Of a stretch of 64,000 nt of DNA, positions 53,896-61,687 are shown one piece after another. Position 1 is the first letter of the stretch. The number at the start of each line of letters is the position of its first letter. The translations under genes and the position numbers were made by a program. The notes under the pieces are model-generated. The model was not told the DNA's origin. It was given only the letters and a program-made list of their open reading frames with translations, and made no database searches. Source of the stretch: Streptomyces venezuelae ATCC 10712 (GTDB taxonomy: Bacteria; Actinomycetota; Actinomycetes; Streptomycetales; Streptomycetaceae); contig NZ_CP029197.1 of assembly GCF_008639165.1 (NCBI RefSeq), positions 7,382,001-7,446,000 of the forward strand. Direction: 5' to 3'.

Positions 53896-54960
53896 ATGAC
53901 CAAACGACAGATCGCGCTGCTGGCCTGCACCGTGGCCCTCGCGGGCTCGGGATTGGGTGCGGCCGCCCCCGGTGCCGTGAGCCGGACGGTGCACCTGGTG
54001 AAGCCCGGCGAATCGATCCAGAAGGCCGTGGACGCCGCGAAGCCGGGGGACACCATCGTCCTGAAACCCGGCACCTACCGCGAGAGCGTCCGCATCACCA
54101 CCTCGCGCCTGACCCTGCTCGGCTCGGGCTCCGCCTCCACCGTCCTCGTGCCCGGTGACGGCACCGCCACCGACGTGTGCGCCAAGGCCGGTCACGGCAT
54201 CTGCGTGACCGGGACGGACAGCGACCCCGTCGAGGGCGTCACCGTGCGCTCGCTCGCGCTGAGGGGCTTCACAGCCAATGGCCTGTGGGCCACCCGCACC
54301 GACCGGCTGACGGTCCGCAAGGTGCTCGCGGAGAAGAACGGGAAGTGGGGCATCGCCCAGGAGAGATCCACGCGTGGTGTCCTCAGCCACAACACCGCCA
54401 GGAACAACGCCGACGCCGGACTGTTCCTGGCCAACACCACCGACACGGAGGCAGGCGCCACGGACGCCGAGGGGACGCTGGTCACCCGCAACAGCCTGAC
54501 CGGCAACCGGATCGGCCTCACCGTGCGGCGCCTGCGGAACGTGAACGTCGACCACAACGAGGCGACCGGCAACTGCGCTGCGGTGTTCGTGGTGGGCGAC
54601 GAGTCCACGCCGCGTGCCGGAGCCATGACACTGCGCCGGAACAACATCCACACCAACAACAAGTACTGCCCGAAGACCCCCCGTCTGCCCTTCCTGCAAG
54701 GCTCGGGCATCGTCCTCACCGGCGCCGAGGAGACGGTGGTGGAGAAGAACAGGGTCGTCGGCAACGTGGGCGCCTCGCCGCTGTCGGGCGGCATCGTGCT
54801 GTTCAAGAGCTTCGTGGGCGTTCCGAACGCGCAGAACGCGATCCGCGACAACGTGGTGGTGCGCAACAGCCCCGCCGATCTGGCCGACCGGGACACCGGT
54901 CGGGGAAACACCTTCACCCGCAACACCTGCACCCTCTCGGAGCCCGCCGGAATGTGCTGA
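53896..54960 (+). CDS. Secreted right-handed beta-helix protein
   Basis: 354 residues: a Sec signal peptide (1-23 or so), then the entry strand VKPGESIQKAVDAAKPGDTI and LKPGTYRESV, typical of pectate-lyase-like beta-helices, followed by about ten short beta-helix turns (HNTARNNADAGLFL, RNSLTGNRIGLTV, HNEATGNCAAVFVV). Five Cys residues may form disulfides. Proteins of this type bind or cleave polysaccharides; no specific catalytic residues can be assigned. Confidence 0.82.
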   Translation: MTKRQIALLACTVALAGSGLGAAAPGAVSRTVHLVKPGESIQKAVDAAKPGDTIVLKPGTYRESVRITTSRLTLLGSGSASTVLVPGDGTATDVCAKAGHGICVTGTDSDPVEGVTVRSLALRGFTANGLWATRTDRLTVRKVLAEKNGKWGIAQERSTRGVLSHNTARNNADAGLFLANTTDTEAGATDAEGTLVTRNSLTGNRIGLTVRRLRNVNVDHNEATGNCAAVFVVGDESTPRAGAMTLRRNNIHTNNKYCPKTPRLPFLQGSGIVLTGAEETVVEKNRVVGNVGASPLSGGIVLFKSFVGVPNAQNAIRDNVVVRNSPADLADRDTGRGNTFTRNTCTLSEPAGMC

Positions 54961-55014
54961 CCCACCGGGTTCTCCACATCTCCCACGGCACGCACCAAGG
55001 ACAAGGCGAAACAC

Positions 55015-56043
55015 ATGACAACGGTTGATCCGGCTCCCGCCCCGCCGATGCGGCTGAGGGAACTCGTCTTCGGGGCGGCATGCGCCGCCGCCGTACGCGC
55101 GGCCGCCCGCCTGGGCGTGGCCGATGCACTGGGCGACACGCCCATGACCGTGGAAGACCTCGCGGCAGCGGTCAAGACCCCGCCGCGGACCCTGCGCAGG
55201 CTGCTGCGCGCGCTGTCCTGTCAAGGGGTCTTCACCGAGCAGCCCGACGGCACCTTCGCCCACACGGAGATGTCCCGGCTGTTGCGCGAGGACGATCCGC
55301 ACAGCCTGCGGTACATCGCACTGTGGTGCACTGAACCGTGGACGTGGGACGTCTGGCCGAAGCTCGACGAGGCGGTGCGCTCCGGACGGAACGTCTTCGA
55401 GGACGTGTACGAGAGGGAGTTCTTCACGTACCTCAACGAAGACGCGCCCGAGTCCGCCCACGTCTTCAACCGGGCCATGACGACGTCGAGCAAGCAGTCG
55501 GCACAGGACGTCGCGGACCTCCTCGACCTGGGCGACGTGTCCTCCGTCGCGGATATCGGCGGCGGACAGGGACACGTCCTGGCGAGTCTGCTGGAGAAGC
55601 ATCCCTCCCTGAACGGCGCACTGCTCGACCTGCCGGGAGTGGTGGAGAACGCCGACCCGCGCCTGCGGGACGGCGGGGCGCTCAGCTCCCGGGTGCGTGT
55701 GGTGGCCGGCGACTGCCGCGAGGACATCCCGGTCCAGGCGGACGTGTACATCATCAAGAACATCCTGGAGTGGGACGACGACAGCACCCGCAGGGCGCTC
55801 GCCAACGTCCGCAAGGCGGCGCGTCCCGGCGCACGGGTCGTCGTGATCGAGAACCTCGTCGACGACACCCCCTCGATGAGGTTCACCACCGCCATGGACC
55901 TGCTGCTGCTCCTCAACGTCGGGGGTGCGAAGCACACCCGGCAGAGCATGGTCGACCGGCTGACGGACGCGGGGCTCGTCATCGGCGAGGTCCGCCCCGT
56001 CAACGCGTACCTCCACGCCTTCGAGTGCACCGTGCCCGCCTGA
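55015..56043 (+). CDS. SAM-dependent O-methyltransferase
   Basis: 342 residues. An N-terminal winged-helix dimerisation domain (about 15-100) precedes the methyltransferase fold with motif I VADIGGGQGHVLAS and IKNILEWDDD, as in TcmN/DmpM-type polyketide O-methyltransferases. It starts 54 nt after the beta-helix gene and converges on the spore-pigment operon, with a strong terminator in between. Tailoring of the spore pigment is possible because of the location, but it is not one of the classical whiE genes. Confidence 0.88.
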   Translation: MTTVDPAPAPPMRLRELVFGAACAAAVRAAARLGVADALGDTPMTVEDLAAAVKTPPRTLRRLLRALSCQGVFTEQPDGTFAHTEMSRLLREDDPHSLRYIALWCTEPWTWDVWPKLDEAVRSGRNVFEDVYEREFFTYLNEDAPESAHVFNRAMTTSSKQSAQDVADLLDLGDVSSVADIGGGQGHVLASLLEKHPSLNGALLDLPGVVENADPRLRDGGALSSRVRVVAGDCREDIPVQADVYIIKNILEWDDDSTRRALANVRKAARPGARVVVIENLVDDTPSMRFTTAMDLLLLLNVGGAKHTRQSMVDRLTDAGLVIGEVRPVNAYLHAFECTVPA

Positions 56044-56061
56044 CGGGGAGGGGAGGAGGAG

Positions 56062-56112
56062 AACCCGAGGCCGCCCGCTCCGCGTCGTTCGCGGGGCGGG
56101 CGGCCTCGGGTT
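56062..56112. terminator. Long bidirectional hairpin between methyltransferase and whiE operon
   Basis: Outer arms AACCCGAGGCCGCCCGC / GCGGGCGGCCTCGGGTT (17 bp), a T-G wobble, then CCGCG / CGCGG around a 5-nt loop. It is the most stable hairpin I see in the window and separates two convergent transcripts. Confidence 0.9.
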
Positions 56113-56138
56113 TCCCTGCCGTGCGTATCTCGGGGGGA

Positions 56139-56471
56139 TCAGGAACCTGCGTCGCGCTCCCAGCTGTAGAAGCACCGCGCCATGGCGTCCTTGGGGCTCC
56201 GCCACGTCAGCGGGTCGTACGCGCTGACGTACGCCGACAGCTTCTCGCTGGCGTCGCGGAACTCGGGGTGTCCGGTCAGCTTCGCGATGGCCGGCCCCGG
56301 GTCCTGTTCCGACTCGATGAGGTGCAGGTACACGTCGCCGAACTGGAACAGGCGACGCCGCGTGACGCCGACCAGGTGGGGAAGCTCCCCACGGTCGGAG
56401 GCGGCGAACACGTCGGCGATCGCCGGGGCCGAGCCGGGCGCCATGCGAGCGACGATCAGGGCGTGGTGCAT
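56139..56471 (-). CDS. whiE-ORFVII: WhiE ORFVII-type polyketide cyclase (TcmI family)
   Basis: 110-residue ferredoxin-like alpha+beta barrel cyclase: N-terminal MHHALIVARM and core FQFGDVYLHLIESE, as in TcmI. It helps close a late ring of the aromatic polyketide. AAAGGACG precedes the ATG at 56471. It is the last gene of the minus-strand whiE operon, 47 nt after the aromatase gene, the same order as in S. coelicolor. Confidence 0.88.
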   Translation of the reverse strand: MHHALIVARMAPGSAPAIADVFAASDRGELPHLVGVTRRRLFQFGDVYLHLIESEQDPGPAIAKLTGHPEFRDASEKLSAYVSAYDPLTWRSPKDAMARCFYSWERDAGS

Positions 56472-56518
56472 CGAGCGTCCTTTCAGGGTGCAGGTGTGCG
56501 AGTGTCCGCGGCAGGCGG

Positions 56519-56998
56519 TCAACCGGGCAGGACCGGGGCGCTCCGGCGGTCGCGGGCGACCTGCTCGATGCGGTCCCGGATGAGGGCCATCTGTGTGCGG
56601 GAGTTGCGGTTGATGTTGTCGGTCATCCAGGCGTCGTCGACCGGAGCGTCGGGCTTCATCGCGAAGTCCTGCACCCAGCGCATGTGGATGCCGGCCGGGG
56701 TCTCCTCGTACTCCCACCGGATGTTCATGTGGTCGAACGGACCGGTCTCCACGCGGCGGGCGCGAACGGTCCGCCCGGGGCGGTCCACGGTCCGCTCCGA
56801 CACCCAGCTCCAGACCTTCCCGGACGCGTCCGGATGCATGGTCAGGCGGAAGGTGGTGGAGTCGCCCTCGCGGGAGAGCACTTCGAGGGAGGCGTACTCG
56901 CTGAAGAGGTCGGGCCACTTCTCGATGTCGTTGGTGATGTCCCAGACGAGGTCGAGCGGGGCGTCGATCGTGATGCTGTTGTCGGTGTGACCGGCCAC
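56519..56998 (-). CDS. whiE-ORFVI: WhiE ORFVI-type aromatase/cyclase (SRPBCC)
   Basis: 159-residue START/Bet v1-fold protein: N-terminal ITIDAPLDLVWDITNDIEKWP, central WVSERTVDRPGRTVRARRV and C-terminal NINRNSRTQMALIRDRIEQ match monodomain aromatase/cyclases of spore-pigment clusters. It folds and aromatises the first ring of the polyketide on the ACP. It starts 2 nt from the ACP stop. Confidence 0.92.
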   Translation of the reverse strand: MAGHTDNSITIDAPLDLVWDITNDIEKWPDLFSEYASLEVLSREGDSTTFRLTMHPDASGKVWSWVSERTVDRPGRTVRARRVETGPFDHMNIRWEYEETPAGIHMRWVQDFAMKPDAPVDDAWMTDNINRNSRTQMALIRDRIEQVARDRRSAPVLPG

Positions 56999-56999
56999 G

Positions 57000-57260
57000 T
57001 CAGACTCCAGTCCTGAGGGCGTTGTTCACCAGGCCGACGAACTCGCCCGGCGTCTTGCAGCGCTCCGCGTCGGTGGGCAGCGCCACGCTGTACCGGTTCT
57101 CCAGCTCGCCGACGATGCCGAGCAGGCCGAGCGAGTCGAGACCGAGGGTGGTGAACGGCGCGTCCGGCGCCTTCTCCAGCTCCCGGGCGTCGACGGTGAC
57201 GCCGGCTGCCTGCTTCATCAGCGTGGAGAGTTCGTCGAAGGTCAGTGCGGTGGTGATCAT
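57000..57260 (-). CDS. whiE-ORFV: WhiE ORFV-type acyl carrier protein
   Basis: 86 residues. The phosphopantetheine site is Ser43 in LGLDSLGLL. It carries the growing polyketide between the ketosynthase pair and the cyclases. It lies 24 nt after the KS-beta gene and 1 nt before the aromatase gene. Confidence 0.95.
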   Translation of the reverse strand: MITTALTFDELSTLMKQAAGVTVDARELEKAPDAPFTTLGLDSLGLLGIVGELENRYSVALPTDAERCKTPGEFVGLVNNALRTGV

Positions 57261-57284
57261 GTGTGCTCTCCTTCCCGCCCGGTC

Positions 57285-58532
57285 CTACCGGGCGGACTCG
57301 TCGCCGCGGCGCACGATCAGCGCCGCGTTGGATCCCATGAGTCCCCGGCTGAGGACGAGGGCTGTGCGCAGCTCGGCGGGCCGAGCGCGGGACATCACCA
57401 GATCGAGGTCGTGGCAGATGTCGAACACATTGGGAGTGGGCGGCACCACGCCGTGCTCCATCGCGAGCACCGCGGCAGCGGTGTCCAGGACGGGCGCTCC
57501 GCAGTAGGCGCGGCCGATGCCCGCCTTCGGCGCGGTGACGGCGACGCGGGTGGCGTGCGCTCCGAGGGCGTCGGCGATCGCCAGCGCCTCGGCACGGTCC
57601 GCCTCCGGTACGCCCAGGGCGTCGGCGAAAACGACGTCGACTTCCTCGGGGGCGCACCCGGCCTCGTCGAGGGCGACACGGATGGCGCGGGCGAGTCCCT
57701 CCCGGGACTCCTCCCAGCGGGAGGCGCCGGTGAACGTGGCGCCGTGGCCGGCCACCACGGCCCGGACGGCCGCTCCCCGGTCGCGGGCGCGGGACTCCTC
57801 CTCCACGACGAGCATCGCGCCGCCCTCCGCCGGGACGAAGCCACAGGCGGCCGAGGTGAAGGGCCGGTAGGCGCGGTCCGGGTCCTCGACAGTGCTGAGC
57901 TCGGGGTAGCCGAGCTGGCACACCATCGAGTACGGGGCGAGGGGCGCCTCCGCGGCGCCGACGAGCACCGCCCCCGTACCGCGTCGTACGCCCCGAGCGG
58001 CGTGGGCGATGGCGTCCAGGCCGCCCGCCTCGTCGCTCGCGACCACGCCGCACGGCCCCTTGAGGCCGCTCCGGATGGAGATCTGGCCGGTGCTCGCGGC
58101 GTAGAACCAGGCGATCGACTGGTACGGGCCGACGAACTTGGACCCCTGGCCCCAGAGCTTCTGGAGCTCCCGCTGGCCGAACTCGCCGCCGCCGGAGCCG
58201 GCGGCGGTGACGACGCCGATGGAGAAGGGTTCCTCCGGGCCGTCGTGGACGAGGCCGGCGTCGTCGAGCGCGAGCTGGGCCGCGGCCATCGCGTAGTGGC
58301 TGAAGCGGTCGGTCTGGACGAGGAAGGGCTCCTCGATCAGATCGGAGGGATCGAAGCCGCGGACCTCGCCCGCGACCTTGAGGGGCAGGTCCTCGCATCC
58401 CTCACGGGTGATCCGGTCCAGAACGCCCAGCCCTTCCCGGACGGACTTCCAGTACGCGTCGGCGCGCAATCCATTGGGGGCGATCACGCCGATCCCGGTG
58501 ACGACCGCGCGCCGTGGGCGCTCAGTGCTCAT
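57285..58532 (-). CDS. whiE-ORFIV: WhiE ORFIV-type KS-beta (chain length factor)
   Basis: 415 residues of the condensing-enzyme fold without the catalytic Cys. At that position (SDEAGGLDA) it has Glu168 where most chain length factors have Gln (…DQAGGLDA or EQAGGLDA). It pairs with KS-alpha to set the chain length and, in Gln-bearing relatives, to prime by decarboxylating malonyl-ACP. Its ATG at 58532 overlaps the KS-alpha stop by 4 nt, so the heterodimer is translationally coupled. Confidence 0.92.
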   Translation of the reverse strand: MSTERPRRAVVTGIGVIAPNGLRADAYWKSVREGLGVLDRITREGCEDLPLKVAGEVRGFDPSDLIEEPFLVQTDRFSHYAMAAAQLALDDAGLVHDGPEEPFSIGVVTAAGSGGGEFGQRELQKLWGQGSKFVGPYQSIAWFYAASTGQISIRSGLKGPCGVVASDEAGGLDAIAHAARGVRRGTGAVLVGAAEAPLAPYSMVCQLGYPELSTVEDPDRAYRPFTSAACGFVPAEGGAMLVVEEESRARDRGAAVRAVVAGHGATFTGASRWEESREGLARAIRVALDEAGCAPEEVDVVFADALGVPEADRAEALAIADALGAHATRVAVTAPKAGIGRAYCGAPVLDTAAAVLAMEHGVVPPTPNVFDICHDLDLVMSRARPAELRTALVLSRGLMGSNAALIVRRGDESAR

Positions 58533-59797
58533 CGTGTCCTCCCGCCCGGTCCCGTCAGGAGCACCGCGGACTGGAAGCCGCCGAATCCGCTGCCGACGGA
58601 GAGCACGTTCCTGAGCTTCCGGGGGCGGGCGTCGCGCGGCACGTAGTCCAGGTCGCACTCGGGGTCGGGGGTCTCGTAGTTCGCCGTCGGAGGTACCACT
58701 TGGTGCTTCAGCGCGAGCACGCAGGCAGCCACCTCGATCGCCCCGATCGCTCCGAGCGAGTGCCCCACCATGGATTTGATGGAGCTCATGGGCGTGTCGT
58801 ACGCGTGCGAGCCCAGGGATCGCTTCACAGCGGCGGTCTCGTGCCGGTCGTTCTGCCGGGTGCCAGAGCCGTGTGCGTTGACGTAGTCGATCCGCGTGGG
58901 ATCGAGCCGGGCCTGGTCGAGCGTGGAGTCGATCGCCCGGGACATCTCCAGCCCCTCGCCGGTCAGACCGGTCATGTGGTACGCGTTGCCGAAGGTGGCG
59001 TAGCCGCCGATCTCGCAGTAGATGTGCGCACCGCGTGCCCTGGCGTGCTCGTACTCCTCCAGGACGAGGACGGCCGCGCCTTCGCCCATGACGAAACCGT
59101 TGCGGTTGTTGTCGAAGGGCCGGGAGGCGTGCTCCGGGTCGTCGTTGTCGGGCGACGTGGCCTTGATGGCGTCGAAGCAGGCCATGGTGATGGGGGAGAT
59201 GGGGGAGTCCGACGCACCTGAGATGCAGACGTCGGCCCGGCCCTCCGCGATGGTGTGGAAGGCATAGCCCACGGCGTCGAGGCCGGAGGTGCAGCCGGTG
59301 GAGACCGTCTGCACCGGGCCGCGGGCGCCGAACTGCTCGGCCACGACGGAGGAGAGCGTGCTCGGCGAGAACGCCATGTGCAGCTTGGGGTCGGCCGCGC
59401 GGTGGTCCACGTCCCACCGCCGCCCGCCCTCGCTGACCAGGACGTAGTCGTGTTCGAGCCGGGTGGTGCCGCCGACGGCGCTGCCCAGGGAGACGGCGAC
59501 GCGCCAGGGGTCTTCGGCGTCGGTGTCGAGTCCGGAGTCGCGGACGGCTTCCCCGGCGGCGACCACGGCGAACTGGATGTACCGGTCGGCGTGGCGGCTC
59601 AGATCCGGATCCAGTCCGTGTTCCGCCGGGTCGAAGTCGCACTCGGCGGCTATGCGGGAGCGCAGCCCGACCGGGTCGAACAGCGTTATCCCGCGGGTCG
59701 CGGTACGTCCGGCGGCGAGCAGGTCCCAGAACGCACGTGACCCGATGCCGCCTGGAGCGACCACACCGATGCCGGTGACGGCCACTCGCCGGTTCAC
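58529..59797 (-). CDS. whiE-ORFIII: WhiE ORFIII-type KS-alpha
   Basis: 422 residues with the complete ketosynthase triad: Cys169 in VSTGCTSGLDA, His309 in NAHGSGT and His346 in VGHSLGAIGA. It catalyses the repeated Claisen condensations of the type II polyketide synthase. It overlaps KS-beta by 4 nt downstream and the cupin gene by 4 nt upstream. Confidence 0.95.
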   Translation of the reverse strand: MNRRVAVTGIGVVAPGGIGSRAFWDLLAAGRTATRGITLFDPVGLRSRIAAECDFDPAEHGLDPDLSRHADRYIQFAVVAAGEAVRDSGLDTDAEDPWRVAVSLGSAVGGTTRLEHDYVLVSEGGRRWDVDHRAADPKLHMAFSPSTLSSVVAEQFGARGPVQTVSTGCTSGLDAVGYAFHTIAEGRADVCISGASDSPISPITMACFDAIKATSPDNDDPEHASRPFDNNRNGFVMGEGAAVLVLEEYEHARARGAHIYCEIGGYATFGNAYHMTGLTGEGLEMSRAIDSTLDQARLDPTRIDYVNAHGSGTRQNDRHETAAVKRSLGSHAYDTPMSSIKSMVGHSLGAIGAIEVAACVLALKHQVVPPTANYETPDPECDLDYVPRDARPRKLRNVLSVGSGFGGFQSAVLLTGPGGRTR

Positions 59798-60264
59798 TCG
59801 ATGGCCCCGCTTCGCTCGGAGACCCGTCCCGGGTCGTGCACGGTCAGGTGCGGGCCCGCGGCGGCGAGCTCGGCCTCGTCGGTGATTTCCGTGTCGACGT
59901 GGCCGAGGCTCGGTCGGGGGGCGAGCGGGCCCAGGTGGAAGACCATGCGGGCCTCCACATCGCCCACGTTGCGGAAGCGGTGCCGTACGTCGATCGGGAT
60001 CAGGAGGCCCTGATCGGGCTGGAGCGCGTACGTGTCGCCATCCAGGTCCACCTCCAGTGCGCCCGAGACCACGTACACGAACTCCTCGGAGTACGGGTGG
60101 TAATGCTCGCCGATGCGCTCGCCGGGCTGGACGATGGCCAGGCCCATGAAGCCGCTGGTGGAACCCACGGTGGCCGGCGTGAGCATGGCCCGCAGGTCAC
60201 CTCCCCGCCTGCGGTTGGGTTCCGTCTCGCTGAGGTTCACGATGCGTGGACGCTGGTTGAGCAT
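59794..60264 (-). CDS. whiE-ORFII: WhiE ORFII-type cupin
   Basis: 156-residue single-domain cupin with the metal-site motif GERIGEHYHPYSEEFVYV and the second strand PIDVRHRFRNVG. Homologues occupy the same place in whiE, sch and cur clusters; their chemistry is not settled (possible cyclisation or oxygenation). It overlaps the KS-alpha start by 4 nt. Confidence 0.9.
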   Translation of the reverse strand: MLNQRPRIVNLSETEPNRRRGGDLRAMLTPATVGSTSGFMGLAIVQPGERIGEHYHPYSEEFVYVVSGALEVDLDGDTYALQPDQGLLIPIDVRHRFRNVGDVEARMVFHLGPLAPRPSLGHVDTEITDEAELAAAGPHLTVHDPGRVSERSGAIE

Positions 60265-60331
60265 GGTTGCTACCTCCAGAGGTGACAGTGACGTGCCGGA
60301 GAGCGGCCGCGGTGCGAGCCGCGGTCGTCAG

Positions 60332-61453
60332 TCAGGAGTGCGCCGAACGATCCGTGACGGGCAGCATGTCCGCGTGCGACAGAAGCCGGTTGATGTTGCG
60401 GTCCGTCTCCAGGGAGCCCTCGACGCCGACCGCGGCGCCGTCGAGGAGGCGTTCCAACTCCGCTGCCTTCCCCGGACCCTTGAGCCCGAGGGAGGCGACG
60501 GGGTCGAGGTCGAGGTCGCCCGTGACGTCGACGAGGCGCACCACGATGTCGTCGCGCTGGAACACAGTGCTGCTGTGCACCGGGTTGTCCGGATCGTCCG
60601 CGGCGGCCCGGTCCTGATGGGAGAGCAGCCGGGCGAGCGCCATCCCCTGGCCCTCCTTGGCCGGGTAGTACAGCGCGTGCCGTCGCAGGTCGGCCGGAAC
60701 AGGCCGGTCGGACACCACGTGATGGACGGCGGGCAGCGCGGCCCGGGTGAAGAACACCCGTGCCGACTCGGGGTCGGTCAGGTCCCGGTCCTGCTCGAGG
60801 TACGGGTTGATGGCTTCCTCGACCGCTCGCACCTGAGGCTGCCGGGCGACGTGCCGCAGCGCCACGAGCAGGTCGCCCTCCACCTCCACGGCACGCACGA
60901 CGCGGTTCCCGTGCATGAAGAGGGAGGTGCGGCGCAGCCGTGTGTTCTCGTCGACCTGGGCCTGGGGCGACTCGTAACCGGCCAGGAGCTCCGCCACCTT
61001 CGACTCGGAACCCGGCTTGACGGTGAAGGTGAGGGCATGGCGTGCCACACCGTCGCCCACACGGGGCTCCACCGGCACGTCGGCCGATGCCGCGGTCCGC
61101 GAGGCCGGCCGGCCGGGGCTCGTCTCCCGGAGGATGCTGTAGCGCATCGACCGGGTGTCCCGGACACAGCTGTGCATCGGCTTGACGGTTTCGACGTGCT
61201 CCTCGCTGTTCACCCACGCGAGGAACGGCGGCGCGCTCTCCCACTCGCTGGTGATCAGCCACTGCGAGGGGTTCTCGATGGACTGGCAGAGCTGGTCACT
61301 GATGTGGCCGGGCACGGAGGCGACCTGCTTGCGCATGAGCTCGTACGCGTCAAGGAACTGCTGCTGCGCTCCTTCGTACAGGTCGAGCAGGAGGATCACC
61401 CGCAGCCTGGAGCCGTCGAACACAGACTGCGAGATGCGTCCCGAGGGGGCCAT
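60332..61453 (-). CDS. whiE-ORFI: WhiE ORFI-type SchA/CurD-domain protein
   Basis: 373 residues. Ferredoxin-like SchA/CurD repeats are seen in LRVILLLDLYEGAQQQFLDAY, RHALTFTVKPGSESKVAELL and RRHALYYPAKEGQGMALARLL, so three related modules are likely. The family is found only in spore-pigment-type clusters and its function is unknown; an antibiotic-biosynthesis-monooxygenase-like fold has been suggested. The ATG at 61453 is preferred over one at 61525, which falls in the divergent promoter region. Confidence 0.88.
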   Translation of the reverse strand: MAPSGRISQSVFDGSRLRVILLLDLYEGAQQQFLDAYELMRKQVASVPGHISDQLCQSIENPSQWLITSEWESAPPFLAWVNSEEHVETVKPMHSCVRDTRSMRYSILRETSPGRPASRTAASADVPVEPRVGDGVARHALTFTVKPGSESKVAELLAGYESPQAQVDENTRLRRTSLFMHGNRVVRAVEVEGDLLVALRHVARQPQVRAVEEAINPYLEQDRDLTDPESARVFFTRAALPAVHHVVSDRPVPADLRRHALYYPAKEGQGMALARLLSHQDRAAADDPDNPVHSSTVFQRDDIVVRLVDVTGDLDLDPVASLGLKGPGKAAELERLLDGAAVGVEGSLETDRNINRLLSHADMLPVTDRSAHS

Positions 61454-61526
61454 CCGGCACACCTCTTCTCTTCTCGGTGGGGGGTGGGGAGACGGCCTAC
61501 CCAGCCGAAACGCCGAGGCCGACATG

Positions 61527-61541
61527 TGTCGATCCTCGACA
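61527..61541. promoter_or_regulatory. Palindrome in the whiE divergent promoter region
   Basis: TGTCGA-TCC-TCGACA lies between the divergent ORFI and ORFVIII genes, 74 nt from one start and 147 from the other. Just before it, GACA-TG-TGTC (61521-61530) overlaps. It is a candidate operator for developmental control. Confidence 0.4.
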
Positions 61542-61687
61542 GGAGCGCCGACAGCGCGCGAGCCACGTGAAGCGGACGAGTGAACCGCGTGTCATCCGGG
61601 TGCCCAAGGCACGCGAACCCGTCCCCGAAGGGCATGAATCTGCATCCCATCCCCAACTCGCGTCGCAGGCGACGCCGGAGACGAGCA

